Source: Acetobacter garciniae (GTDB lineage: Bacteria; Pseudomonadota; Alphaproteobacteria; Acetobacterales; Acetobacteraceae). From it: a stretch of DNA of 64,000 nucleotides. Both the position numbers and the translations under genes were made by a program. The stretch is taken from positions 124,001 to 188,000 of the forward strand of contig NZ_JAFVMH010000005.1 in assembly GCF_017377735.1 (NCBI RefSeq). The letters are read 5' to 3'. Positions 18,772-30,504 of the stretch are shown in pieces. Each line of letters begins with the position of its first letter. Positions within the stretch are counted from its first letter, which is position 1. Under the pieces are notes generated by a model. That model was given only the letters and a program-made list of their open reading frames with translations. It was not told where the DNA came from and did no database searches.

Positions 18772-21700
18772 ATGAACGCGATTGTTCGTCTCGCGCTGGC
18801 CCGTCCCTATACGTTTGTGGTGATGGCGCTCCTGATTGCCATTGTCGGCGTGCTGAGCGCCATCCGCACGCCTGAGGATATCTTTCCTGATATCGGCATA
18901 CCCGTCATTGCCGTGGCGTGGACCTACAGCAACCTTTCGCCGCAGGACATGTCAGGGCGGATCGAACTGCCCTTCCAGCGCGTGCTGACCACGACCGTGA
19001 ACAATATCGAACATATCGAAGGCCAGTCCCTGACGGGGATCGGGGTTACAAAAATCTTCTTTCAGCCGGGCACGGATATCCGTATCGCCAATGCGCAGGT
19101 GACAGCCATTGCCCAGACCTTGCTGCGCCAGTTGCCCCAGGGCACCACGCCACCGCTTATCCTGAATTACAATGCCTCCACCGTGCCCATCGTCCAGCTT
19201 GCGCTGTCGGGCGAAGGCATGACCGAACAGCAGCTTTACGACTACGGCTTCAACTTCATCCGCAACCGCCTGGTGACGGTGCCGGGGGCGGCCATTCCCT
19301 TTCCCTATGGCGGGCGGGTGCGCCAGATCCAGATGGATCTCGACCCGGCCAAGCTGCAATCGCACGGCGTATCGGCCCTGGATGTGGGCAGCACCCTTGC
19401 CAGCCAGACACAGATAACCCCTGCGGGTTTCGTCAAGATCGGCGAATACCAGTATAATTTCCGGCTGAACAACGCGCCGCTTTCTGTCGAACTGCTGAAC
19501 ATGCTGCCCGTGCGCACGATCAATGGCGCGGTCGTGCGCGTGCGCGATGTCGCCCATGTGCGCGACGGCTCCACGCCGCAGCAGAACGTGGTTCATGTGG
19601 ATGGCCAGCGTTCCGCCCTCATGACCGTGCTGAAATCGGGGGCGACCTCCACCATCGCCATTGTGGAAGGGGTCAAGGCGATGATCCCCGATGCCACCCG
19701 TGGCCTGCCCAGACAGCTTAAACTCAAGCCCGTCAATGACCAGTCGCTTTTCGTCAGGGCGGCGGTAGACGGGGTGATGCGCGAAGGGGCGATTGCGGCG
19801 GGGCTGACCAGCCTGATGATCCTGCTGTTCCTGGGGTCGTGGCGGTCCACGCTGATCGTGGCGACCTCCATCCCGCTTTCGGTCATGGGGGCGATTGCGG
19901 CCCTTTCCACCCTGGGGGAGACGCTGAACGTCATGACCCTGGGTGGGCTGGCGCTGGCCGTGGGTATTCTGGTGGATGAGGCGACGGTCACGATCGAGAA
20001 TATCGAACGTCACCTGGAAATGGGCAAGGATGTCCAGGCCGCCATTATCGACGGGTCGGGAGAGATCATCGTTCCGGCTTTTCTCTCGCTCGTATGTATC
20101 TGCATCGTGTTCGTGCCGATGTTCTACCTGCCCGGCGTGGCCGGCTTCCTGTTCGTGCCGATGGCGCTGTCGGTCATGCTTGCCATGGCGATGTCCTTTA
20201 TCCTGTCGCGCACGCTGGTTCCCACCATGGCCATGTTCCTGCTGCACCCGCATGACGACGGGGCAAAACAGCCGAAGGAGACTATCTTCACGCGTTTCCA
20301 GAAAGGGTTTCAGCGGCGTTTCGAAGCCCTGCGCGACCGGTACACGGACTTACTGCAAAGCGTGCTGGAGCGTCGCGGCTGGTTCGTTGCGGGGTTCCTG
20401 TGTTTTGCCGCACTGAGCATGGGCCTGCTGCCTTTCCTGGGGCGTAACTTCTTTCCCCAGGTCGATGCGGGAACGATGACACTGCATGTGCGCGGCCCCA
20501 CCGGCATGCGGATCGAGGAAACATCGTCCCTGTTCCAGCGCATAGAAAAACAGATCCGCCAACGGGTGCCGGCGGATGAGATTGAATCCATTGCCGATAA
20601 TATCGGCCTGCCCACAAGTGCGATCAATACGGCCTATAACGCCTCGGGCACGATCGGGCCGCAGGATGGGGACATTCTGGTCGCCCTCAAGCCAAACCAC
20701 CATCCGACCGAACGCTACGTACGCGTCCTGCGTGCCGAATTGCCAAGACAGTTCCCCGAAGCAGGTTTTGCCTTCCTGCCATCGGATATTACCAGCCAGA
20801 TCCTGAATTTCGGCGCACCCGCACCGATCGACATCCAGGTATCCGGGCCAAACCCCGATGAAACCCGACAGTTCGCCGAACGGATATTGCGCGCGATACG
20901 CCCGATAGACGGGCTGGTCGATGCGCGGATCCAGCAGCCAGGCCATTATCCCGAACTGCGGTTCGACGCCGATCGCACCCGTATCAACCAGCTTGGCCTG
21001 AGCGAAGGCGATGTCACCACCAGTATCGCGACCTCGATTGCCGGCACGGTGCAGACCGCGCCCCTGTACTGGCTGGACCCGCACAGCATGGTCACGTACC
21101 CCATTGCGGTGCAGATGCCCGAATACCGGATCAGTTCGCTGGCCGATATTATCGGCCTGCCGGTCACGGGGGCCTCCACCTCGCAACTCCAGGTGCTGGG
21201 GGCGCTGGGCACGATCAGCCGGGGCACGACATCGCCCGTCGAGGCACAATATAATATCCGCCCATTGATCGATGTTTTCGCGGGAAGCGACGGGCGTGAC
21301 CTGGGTGCGATTGCAGCGGACGTGCAGGCGGCGCTCAGGCACCTTGAGCACGACCGGCCCGATACGGTGACGGTTACATTGCGCGGGCAGTACCAGGCCA
21401 TGTCCACCGCCTTTTCGGGCATGGGGTTCGGCCTGCTGGGCGCGATCGTGCTGATCTATCTGCTGATCGTCATCAATTTCCAGAGCTGGACCGATCCGTG
21501 CATTGTCGTCCTTGCCTTGCCGGGTGCGCTGGCGGGCATATGCTGGATGCTGTTTGCAACCCAGACCCCGCTTTCCGTTCCTGCATTGACGGGGGCGATC
21601 ATGTGCATGGGGGTGGGGACCGCTAATTCCATTCTGGTCATCACCTTCTGCCGCGAACAACTGGCCGAACATGGCGATGCCCTGCGCGCGGCGGTGACAG

Positions 21701-21963
21701 CGGGCACCACCCGGTTGCGGCCGGTCATCATGACGGCGCTGGCCATGATCATAGGCATGCTGCCCATGGCGCTGGGGCTGGGGGAAGGGGGGGAGCAGAA
21801 CGCGCCGCTGGGGCGTGCGGTCATTGGCGGGCTGATATTCGCGACCTGTGCTTCGCTGTTTTTTGTGCCCGCGTTATTTGCCATTATCTACGACCGCCGT
21901 GCGCGCCGGGCTGCAAACGGGGCTGCCAATGGGGCTGCGAACCGGGCAGGTGCCCATGGCTGA
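18772..21963 (+). CDS. RND family efflux permease
   Basis: A 1063-residue inner-membrane proton-driven exporter of the AcrB/AcrD/AcrF type. It begins with a first transmembrane helix (VVMALLIAIVGVLS) after RLALARPYTF, has a large periplasmic loop, a second group of helices from about residue 345, a second periplasmic loop and a final group ending near 1045, the usual 2 x 6 helix duplication. It is first in an operon with the membrane-fusion adaptor (8-bp overlap) and outer-membrane factor. The C-terminus is a short Ala-Asn-Gly repeat encoded by 12-bp tandem repeats. Substrate is unknown. Confidence 0.93.
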   Translation: MNAIVRLALARPYTFVVMALLIAIVGVLSAIRTPEDIFPDIGIPVIAVAWTYSNLSPQDMSGRIELPFQRVLTTTVNNIEHIEGQSLTGIGVTKIFFQPGTDIRIANAQVTAIAQTLLRQLPQGTTPPLILNYNASTVPIVQLALSGEGMTEQQLYDYGFNFIRNRLVTVPGAAIPFPYGGRVRQIQMDLDPAKLQSHGVSALDVGSTLASQTQITPAGFVKIGEYQYNFRLNNAPLSVELLNMLPVRTINGAVVRVRDVAHVRDGSTPQQNVVHVDGQRSALMTVLKSGATSTIAIVEGVKAMIPDATRGLPRQLKLKPVNDQSLFVRAAVDGVMREGAIAAGLTSLMILLFLGSWRSTLIVATSIPLSVMGAIAALSTLGETLNVMTLGGLALAVGILVDEATVTIENIERHLEMGKDVQAAIIDGSGEIIVPAFLSLVCICIVFVPMFYLPGVAGFLFVPMALSVMLAMAMSFILSRTLVPTMAMFLLHPHDDGAKQPKETIFTRFQKGFQRRFEALRDRYTDLLQSVLERRGWFVAGFLCFAALSMGLLPFLGRNFFPQVDAGTMTLHVRGPTGMRIEETSSLFQRIEKQIRQRVPADEIESIADNIGLPTSAINTAYNASGTIGPQDGDILVALKPNHHPTERYVRVLRAELPRQFPEAGFAFLPSDITSQILNFGAPAPIDIQVSGPNPDETRQFAERILRAIRPIDGLVDARIQQPGHYPELRFDADRTRINQLGLSEGDVTTSIATSIAGTVQTAPLYWLDPHSMVTYPIAVQMPEYRISSLADIIGLPVTGASTSQLQVLGALGTISRGTTSPVEAQYNIRPLIDVFAGSDGRDLGAIAADVQAALRHLEHDRPDTVTVTLRGQYQAMSTAFSGMGFGLLGAIVLIYLLIVINFQSWTDPCIVVLALPGALAGICWMLFATQTPLSVPALTGAIMCMGVGTANSILVITFCREQLAEHGDALRAAVTAGTTRLRPVIMTALAMIIGMLPMALGLGEGGEQNAPLGRAVIGGLIFATCASLFFVPALFAIIYDRRARRAANGAANGAANRAGAHG
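21908..21946 (+). repeat. degenerate 12-bp tandem repeat
   Basis: Three to four imperfect copies of a 12-base unit close to GGGGCTGCNAAC encode the Ala-Ala-Asn-Gly repeats at the end of the RND permease and run up to the ribosome-site region of the adaptor gene (ATG at 21956). A change of one unit would keep the frame. Confidence 0.6.
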
Positions 21964-23128
21964 AACCGACCCCGCGCCACAGGCCACGCATAAACCGCGC
22001 CTGCGATGGATCGTCCTGATCGGTGCGGGTGTTTTCGGGGTTATTCTCATCGCGGGAACGATTGCGCGCATTCATGGCCGCCACCGTCTACATGCCGAAA
22101 ATGTCGCGGCCCTGGTGCCGAGCGTGACCGTTGTGCATCCTGGCGGGCAGGCGGTCGATACGCTGGTTTTGCCCGGTATACTCCAGGCGTGGTACAGCGC
22201 GCCGGTCTATGCGCGGACCAACGGCTACCTGCGGCAATGGTATGTCGATATTGGACAGAAGGTGCAGGCTGGCCAGCTTCTGGCCCAGATCGACACGCCC
22301 GATGTCGATCTCCAGCTTGCCGCGGCAAGGGCGGCACTGGGCACCCGGACCGCCCAGCGCGACCTGGCCCGCATCACCTCGCGCCGCTGGGACCGCCTGA
22401 ATGCGCAGAATGCCGTATCCCAGCAGGAAACGGACGAACGCCGCGGCAACCTTGCCGCCAGCGAGGCCACGCGGCATGAAGCGGCGGCCGATGTCGAACG
22501 GCTTGAAACGCTCTCGGCCTTCAAGCTCATCCTTGCCCCCTTCGCCGGGGTGGTGACCAGCCGTGCGACCGATATCGGCGCGCTGATCGTGGCTGGCACT
22601 GCCACCACGCAGCCGCTTTTCACGGTATCGGACGTAACCCGCCTGCGGCTTTACGTGCGTGTGCCCCAGGCCTATGCCGCGCGCATGCAGGACGGTTTTG
22701 CCGCCCGTTTCACGGTGCCGGATTATCCGAACCGCCAGTTCGAGTCACGCCTGATCCATTCGGCCGATGCCGTTGACTCCCAGTCGGGCACCATGCTGGT
22801 CCAGCTTGTCTACGATAACGCACAGAACCTGCTCAAGCCCGGGGCCTATGCCCAGATCGCCTTTACCTTCCACGGTCCTGTACCGCAGGCCCCGCCACCC
22901 GTGCGCATTCCCGCCAGCGCCCTGCTGTTCCGCCGGGATGGCACGACCGTGGCGCTGGTGGACGAGCACGATCATGTCGTGATCCAGCCTGTCTCGATCA
23001 TGGTCGATTTCGGGACGGAACTGGAAGTGACGGGGCTTGACGCCCAAAGCCGCGTCATAAACAACCCGCCGGACGATATTGCCCAGGGGGATCCGGTCAA
23101 GCCGCGCGAGGATGGACATGGTTCCTGA
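21956..23128 (+). CDS. RND efflux periplasmic adaptor (membrane fusion protein)
   Basis: A 390-residue HlyD/AcrA-type adaptor. One N-terminal membrane anchor (WIVLIGAGVFGVILIAG) is followed by a lipoyl-like half-motif (ARTNGYLRQWYVDIGQKVQAGQLLAQID), an alpha-helical hairpin rich in Ala, Arg and Glu, the second lipoyl half (LILAPFAGVVTSR), and beta-barrel and proximal domains. It bridges the inner-membrane permease and the outer-membrane channel. The ATG at 21956 overlaps the permease stop by 8 bp; the reading frame is open further upstream but enters the permease repeats. Confidence 0.93.
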   Translation: MAETDPAPQATHKPRLRWIVLIGAGVFGVILIAGTIARIHGRHRLHAENVAALVPSVTVVHPGGQAVDTLVLPGILQAWYSAPVYARTNGYLRQWYVDIGQKVQAGQLLAQIDTPDVDLQLAAARAALGTRTAQRDLARITSRRWDRLNAQNAVSQQETDERRGNLAASEATRHEAAADVERLETLSAFKLILAPFAGVVTSRATDIGALIVAGTATTQPLFTVSDVTRLRLYVRVPQAYAARMQDGFAARFTVPDYPNRQFESRLIHSADAVDSQSGTMLVQLVYDNAQNLLKPGAYAQIAFTFHGPVPQAPPPVRIPASALLFRRDGTTVALVDEHDHVVIQPVSIMVDFGTELEVTGLDAQSRVINNPPDDIAQGDPVKPREDGHGS

Positions 23129-24518
23129 ATGGCGCAGGGGCGGGGTCATGCTCCTTGTCTGCCTGTTCTGCGGGTGCGATCTGGCGCCGCGTTACGTCAG
23201 GCCCACGCTTGACGGCGTTCCCGCCACGTTCAGGGAAACCGGGCCCTGGACACCCGCCCAACCGGCCGAAACCCAGCCGCGCGGGGCGTGGTGGGCGGTC
23301 ATGGGCGACGATGAACTGAACCGGCTGGAAGATCGGATCGAACAGGGCAGCCCGCAACTGGCCGCCGCCGTGGCCCGCTACGACCAGGCGCGTGCGCTGG
23401 TGCGGCGCGCACGCGCCGAGTTCTTTCCCCAGATCGACGCCACCGCCAGTGCGCAGCGTGAACGCGCCCTTTTTACCACCACCGGCAATTATTACGACTA
23501 CCGGGAATACGCATCGGGCGGCGCCATTTCGTGGGAGCCCGATATCTGGGGGCGTATCCGCAATCTCGTCAGGGCCGCGCGGGCGAACGCGCAGGCCAGT
23601 GCGGCCGATCTGGCATCGGTCAGGCTCAGCCTCCAGGCCGAACTGGGGGAAGATTATTTTCAGCTCCGCGGGCTGGATGCGCGGATCGCCCTGCTGCAAA
23701 GAACGGTGGCGGCCTATACGGCAGCCTTCGACCTGACGACAAAGCGCTTTGTCGGCGGGGTGGCGAACGAACTGGATGTGGGGCGTGCGCAGACCCAGTT
23801 GACCACAACCCAGTCGCAGCTGGAGCAGCAGCGGGCGGACCGGGCCCTGGTCGAGCACGCCATTGCCGTGCTGATCGGGGAACAGCCCTCCATCTTTGCC
23901 ATAGCACCTTCAGGTGACCTGCCGCCGGTGCCGGTCATTCCTGTCGCGGCACCATCTTCCCTGCTGGAACGCAGGCCCGACGTGGCCTCCGCTGAACGGC
24001 ATATGGCCGCCGCCAATGCCCGGATCGGCGTTGCACGGGCGGCGTTTTTTCCCAACATTACGCTCAGTGCCACAGGTGGCTCCGAAACCACGATCGGCGC
24101 CCTGGCCGCGGCCGGCACGGGTGTGTGGGCCCTTGGTCCGGCCATGGCCACGCTGGCCCTGTTCGATGGCGGCCGGCGCTTTGCCAACCTGGCCGTAGCC
24201 CATGCCGCCTATGCGGAAGCCGCAGCCAATTACCGCCAGACGGCGCTGAACGCCTTTCGCGAGGTGGAGGACCAGCTGGCCCTGCTGAACCATCTGGCGG
24301 ATGCCGCGACCCGGCAGGATGCAGCCGTGGCAGCCGCCACCCGCACCGATCGTCTGGCAGGGGTGCAATACCGCGAAGGTGCGGTGGACTACCTTCAGGT
24401 CGTTATTGCCCAGACGGCCGAATTGCAGGCGCGCGAGGATATGATCACCCTGAACACCCGCCGCCTGATGAGCGGGATCGACCTTGTCAGGGCCATGGGC
24501 GGTGGGTGGCGGAAATAA
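23118..24518 (+). CDS. outer-membrane efflux lipoprotein, NodT/OprM family
   Basis: This 466-residue protein is a TolC-type outer-membrane factor. The signal peptide ends in a lipobox-like LFCGC, so Cys20 is probably lipidated. The body shows the two repeats of the OMF family, with WWAVMGDDELNRL, ISWEPDIWGRIR, LLERRPDVASAERHMAAANARIG and a C-terminal GAVDYLQVV. The ATG at 23118 was chosen because GCGAGG lies six bases upstream; the gene overlaps the adaptor stop by 11 bp. It closes the RND operon and faces a convergent CBS-domain gene 21 bp away. Confidence 0.92.
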   Translation: MVPEWRRGGVMLLVCLFCGCDLAPRYVRPTLDGVPATFRETGPWTPAQPAETQPRGAWWAVMGDDELNRLEDRIEQGSPQLAAAVARYDQARALVRRARAEFFPQIDATASAQRERALFTTTGNYYDYREYASGGAISWEPDIWGRIRNLVRAARANAQASAADLASVRLSLQAELGEDYFQLRGLDARIALLQRTVAAYTAAFDLTTKRFVGGVANELDVGRAQTQLTTTQSQLEQQRADRALVEHAIAVLIGEQPSIFAIAPSGDLPPVPVIPVAAPSSLLERRPDVASAERHMAAANARIGVARAAFFPNITLSATGGSETTIGALAAAGTGVWALGPAMATLALFDGGRRFANLAVAHAAYAEAAANYRQTALNAFREVEDQLALLNHLADAATRQDAAVAAATRTDRLAGVQYREGAVDYLQVVIAQTAELQAREDMITLNTRRLMSGIDLVRAMGGGWRK

Positions 24519-24539
24519 CGCGAGCGGGCGATAGTTCAC

Positions 24540-25061
24540 TCATACGCCGAAGTTTTGCAGCGGGGCCGAACCACTCTCGCACTGGATGGATGGCACGTCT
24601 TCATGGGGCAGGACGGCGGCATGGCCGTTGCCGGTCACGTAAGCCTGTAATTCCCGCGCTTCTTCCTCCGCCGTGGCAGCACGGAGCTTGACCACGTCGC
24701 CAATGCTGACCAGCCCCACCAGCTTGCCATCTTCGAGCACCGGCATATGCCGGGCGCGGAAAGTGGTCATGCGGCAGGCCACGTCATAAAGACTGTCATC
24801 GGGTGTGGCGGTGGGCACGTCGGTCGACATGATGTCTTTGACAAAAAGCGTGGACAGGCCCGCGCCATGTTCCGATACCGCGCGGACAATGGTTTTTTCC
24901 GACACAAGGCCGACAAGCTTTCCCTGCGCGTCTACAACGGGCGCGCCACCGATATTGTTGTGCACCAGTATATCGGCCAGGGTCGTGACCAGATCGTCTT
25001 CCCTGACCGTAATGACCATGCGCCCTTTCTGGGCCAGAATATGAAAAACACGGGAGGACAT
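24540..25061 (-). CDS. CBS-domain pair protein
   Basis: A 173-residue soluble protein made of two CBS motifs: the first around residues 15-70 (IGGAPVVDAQGKLVGLVSEKTIVR) and the second around 75-130 (RARHMPVLEDGKLVGLVSIGDVVKLR), with a short C-terminal tail. Such stand-alone CBS pairs usually bind adenine nucleotides or NAD(H) and report energy state; the partner here is unknown. It starts 12 bp after the nuoN stop on the same strand with AAAGGA as ribosome site, so it looks like the last gene of the complex I operon. Confidence 0.9.
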   Translation of the reverse strand: MSSRVFHILAQKGRMVITVREDDLVTTLADILVHNNIGGAPVVDAQGKLVGLVSEKTIVRAVSEHGAGLSTLFVKDIMSTDVPTATPDDSLYDVACRMTTFRARHMPVLEDGKLVGLVSIGDVVKLRAATAEEEARELQAYVTGNGHAAVLPHEDVPSIQCESGSAPLQNFGV

Positions 25062-25073
25062 GGCGAAAATCCT

Positions 25074-26675
25074 TTACATGCTTTCAGGCGTGAGCCGTTG
25101 GGTCGGCACGGCGGCGGGCGGGGGCCCCGGCTGATAGGCGGGAAAAAGCGGGTGGATGATAAAGGCGGGAAACAACCCTCCGACAACCACTATCATGCTC
25201 AGAACGATGATCAGCGCCGTCAGTTCCGGCGATGCGCCGGGCCCGCGGCGTATCGCCGGAAGGGAGGGGGGCACCATCATCAGGCGAATGATGTTCAGGT
25301 AATAATACAGCCCCATGATACTGCCCGCGACCAGGACAAGCAGGAGCAGCCCGCGATGGTGATCCATACCGGTTGCCATGATCTCGAATTTTGCAAAAAA
25401 GCCGATACCGGGCGGAATACCCGCAAGCGAGAGCAGCATGAGCGCCATGGCGGTTGCCAGGAACGGGCGCGAAAAGAACAGCCCCTTCCAGTCCAGTATT
25501 GTCGTGCCGTCTGTGCCGTCCGGCGTGGCGAAGGCATTGATGGCGGCAAATACCCCCAGCGTGCTGGCGGTATAGGCGGCCAGATAGGCGCCAAGCGTGC
25601 CGGGTTGCAGCGGGCCGGGGGAATAGAAGGCAATCAGCAGGTAGCCCATATGCGCGATGGAGGAACACGCCATCAGGCGTGTCAGGCTGGTCTGGCGCAA
25701 CGCCAGCAGGTTCCCGACCAGAATCGTCAGCACGATCACGCCATACAGCAGGGTATCGAGGAATGGCGGGGCATGCCCCATGCTGAAATAGCGGACAAGG
25801 GAAGAAAATATCGCTATTTTTGAGACAACCGCCATGAAGGCGGCAACAGGCACGGGTGCCCCCTGCATGACATCGGGCAGCCACATATGAAAGGGTACTG
25901 CCGAAAGTTTGAAGAACATGCCGGCAAGGATCATGACCGTCGCCGCCATGGCCACCAGAGGGGGTATGCCATTTCCCGCAACAGGCAGGCCAAAGCGCAA
26001 CGAGCCCGTGGCAGCATAGGCCAGGCCGATGCCAAAAAGCAGGATGGCGGAGGAAACACCCGAAAGGATCAGGTATTTCATGGCAGCTTCACATGCCTGC
26101 ATGGCATGGCCCTGTCGGTAGGCGATAAGCCCGGGCAGGGATATGCCCAATATTTCCAGCCCCAGAAAGAACGGCATGAAATTGGCAGCATACACCATGG
26201 CGAAGGCCCCCAATGTGCCCAGCAGCACAAGCAGGGAATATTCATCGCCAATGGATGTGCTATCGAGGGTGCCACTGGATGCGCCTGCCGGTGTGGCGTT
26301 GAGTGTGGCATTGGGTGCACCGATGGACGGATCAGTGCGCGGGTCAGTCCTCATGCCAATGTGCGGGCCGGTGCCTGTATCCGCCCGGGGGCCGCTCATG
26401 TCCCGCCAGGACATGAGCAGAATGCACAGGGCCGAAAACCCCACCAGTCCGGCGGTATAGACAGCCCAGCGGTCCTGAAGGAAGAGGGCCGCCCCATCCA
26501 CGGGGGCGGCACCGATATGGGAACCCACGCTGACAAGGGCCAGCAGCAGCGTCACCAGCCCGATGGACAGGTTGCGCCGGATCGAGCGCCGCCAGGCGAT
26601 ACTGCCCAGCATGATCGCGATCCCGCAGGAAAGCAGGGGTAGCGGGGTAGGCAGGAACAGGTCATGCATGATCAT
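25074..26675 (-). CDS. nuoN: NADH-quinone oxidoreductase subunit N
   Basis: A 533-residue polytopic antiporter-like subunit of the complex I membrane arm. The conserved KLSAVPFHMWLPDVMQGAP and SLAGIPPGIGFFAKF are present. Between an early membrane helix (LVGFSALCILLMSWRD) and DEYSLLVLLGTLGAF the protein carries an extra hydrophilic stretch of about 45 residues rich in Gly, Thr, Asp and Pro, not expected in the family. The start at 26675 overlaps the nuoM stop (ATGA). Confidence 0.93.
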   Translation of the reverse strand: MIMHDLFLPTPLPLLSCGIAIMLGSIAWRRSIRRNLSIGLVTLLLALVSVGSHIGAAPVDGAALFLQDRWAVYTAGLVGFSALCILLMSWRDMSGPRADTGTGPHIGMRTDPRTDPSIGAPNATLNATPAGASSGTLDSTSIGDEYSLLVLLGTLGAFAMVYAANFMPFFLGLEILGISLPGLIAYRQGHAMQACEAAMKYLILSGVSSAILLFGIGLAYAATGSLRFGLPVAGNGIPPLVAMAATVMILAGMFFKLSAVPFHMWLPDVMQGAPVPVAAFMAVVSKIAIFSSLVRYFSMGHAPPFLDTLLYGVIVLTILVGNLLALRQTSLTRLMACSSIAHMGYLLIAFYSPGPLQPGTLGAYLAAYTASTLGVFAAINAFATPDGTDGTTILDWKGLFFSRPFLATAMALMLLSLAGIPPGIGFFAKFEIMATGMDHHRGLLLLVLVAGSIMGLYYYLNIIRLMMVPPSLPAIRRGPGASPELTALIIVLSMIVVVGGLFPAFIIHPLFPAYQPGPPPAAVPTQRLTPESM

Positions 26676-28176
26676 GGCGCGTTGCTCCTTGTGGCAGCCC
26701 CTGCGGCAACCGGCAGGGGGGAAGGGGTGGAAAATGTCATGAAAGGCTGGGGGTACAGGCCCAGCACGACCAGGAACGCCATGATACACGCGAAAACCAC
26801 CATCTGCCGGGCGCCGAAATCCGCCCCGGCTATGGGTTCGGGGCGGGGGGCTGCCAGGAAGATGCTGTTGACCATCCGCAGGGAATAAACGCTGGCCAGA
26901 ACCAGCCCGATAGCGGCCAGCGCCCCCATCAACGGGCTGACAGGCCAGATCGCCAGCAGGACAAGGAATTCCCCCGCGAAATTGCCCAGACCCGGCATGC
27001 CGAGCGAGGCCACGGCAAAAAACAGCCCCGTTCCCGACAGCCGGGGCATGACCCGCCACAATCCGCCAATGACCTGCATGTCGCGCGTGTGCATGCGCTC
27101 CCCAATGGCGCCCGCAATCAGGAACAAGGCCCCTGTGCCCAGCCCGTGGGCCAGCATCTGGATCACCGCCCCCTGCACGCCCATGGAAGAACCACTGAAA
27201 ATGCCCAGCAGCACAAAGCCCATATGGCTGATACTGCTATAGGCGATCAGCCGTTTGAGATCGCGCTGGTTACACGACAGCCATGCCCCGTACAGAATGC
27301 CCGCAATCCCCAGCCCCATGGCAATCGGGGCAAGGCGGGCCGCGGCATCGGGAAAAAGCATGACATTGAAACGGATCATGCCATAGCCGCCGGTCTTGAG
27401 CAGGATCCCCGCCAGCAGGACGCTGGCCGCCGTAGGGGCCTGGGTATGGGCATCAGGCAGCCAGACATGCAGCGGCACGGCGGGCAGCTTGACCGCGAAG
27501 GCGATGAAAAACCCCGTCATGAGCACCATGGAGGACATCGGGGGCAAAGGCGTTGCGGCCAGGGTGAAATAATCGAAGGTCAGCACGCCCGTTACGCGAT
27601 AATGCGCGATGACAAGCCCAAGGATCGACAGCAGCATGATCAGCCCGCTGCCCTGGGTGAAGACAAGGAACTTCATGGCTGCGTATTGCCTGTTCTCGTG
27701 CCCCCATACCGCGATCAGGACAAACATGGGCACCAGCATCAGTTCCCAGAAGAAAAAGAACAGGAAAAGATCGGTGGCGAGAAATGTCCCGATAATACCG
27801 CCAAGCGTTGCCAGCAGAAGGCAGTGAAACACCCCGGCATGGTACGTGACCTGGCGGGTCGCAACCCCCACGCAGGCCAGCGACAGGACAAGGGACAGCC
27901 AGATCAGCGCAAGGGAAAGACCGTCCATGTCCAGGCGGACCGCAATCCCCAGCGGTGGCACCCAGGGCCGGTAAAAATGCGCCAGCCATGGGCCCGCAGG
28001 CGTGGGGTGTCTGAATGTGACCAGCGCAAGCAAGGCCGTTTCCAGAACAAGGGTCAGCATGCTCATGCGCCACGCCCCGTCGCGCAGCCGTAGCGCAGCA
28101 CCCAGACGGGGATGATCCAGCACCCAGGCCAGCCCGCCACCCAGAACAGGCAGGAGCACAAGTGCGGCAAGAGGGC

Positions 28177-28180
<4 letters not shown>
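26672..28180 (-). CDS. nuoM: NADH-quinone oxidoreductase subunit M
   Basis: A 502-residue antiporter-like proton-pumping subunit with about 14 membrane helices. Hallmarks are LFLFFFFWELMLVPMFVLIAVWG (with the key Glu), AVKLPAVPLHVWLPDAHTQAPT and RDLKRLIAYSSISHMGFV. It starts at the ATG overlapping the nuoL stop and ends overlapping the nuoN start, both as ATGA. Confidence 0.96.
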
Positions 28181-30141
<1,961 letters not shown>

Positions 30142-30146
30142 GATCG

Positions 30147-30503
30147 CTATCCTTGCAACAGGTTGTTGCTGTCGCCGTCCAGGGTGGGACGTCCACGGGC
30201 ATGCAGGCACAGGATGATGGCAAGCCCCACCGCTGTCTCCACTGCGGCCAGGGCGAGGATCATCAGGAACATGACCTGCCCCGCTGCGTCGTGCCAGCGC
30301 GCTCCTGCCGCCACGAAGACCAGGGCCGCCGCATTGAGCATGATATCGAGCGACATCAGCATGAACATGAGGTTGCGCCGCGCCAGCACGCCCGCCAGCC
30401 CGATGCAGAACAGCACTGCTGCCAGCACCAGGCTTTCATTGAAGGACAGGGCAGGGGCCCACAGAGCCTGCGAGGCCACGGGCGGGGGGGGAAGGGGCGG
30501 CAT
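30147..30503 (-). CDS. nuoK: NADH-quinone oxidoreductase subunit K
   Basis: A 118-residue subunit with three membrane helices, carrying the conserved GLAGVLARRNLMFMLMSLDIMLNAA segment with its buried Glu/Asp region and ALAAVETAVGLAI. It is some 15 residues longer than typical NuoK because of a proline-rich N-terminus (MPPLPPPPVAS); no closer start is available. One base separates it from nuoJ. Confidence 0.93.
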   Translation of the reverse strand: MPPLPPPPVASQALWAPALSFNESLVLAAVLFCIGLAGVLARRNLMFMLMSLDIMLNAAALVFVAAGARWHDAAGQVMFLMILALAAVETAVGLAIILCLHARGRPTLDGDSNNLLQG

Positions 30504-30504
30504 G

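Noticed and set aside
24747-28093. Plus-strand frames of up to 358 codons with many His, Gln and Lys
   Set aside because: Shadows of nuoN and nuoM, whose membrane helices read as polar residues on the other strand.
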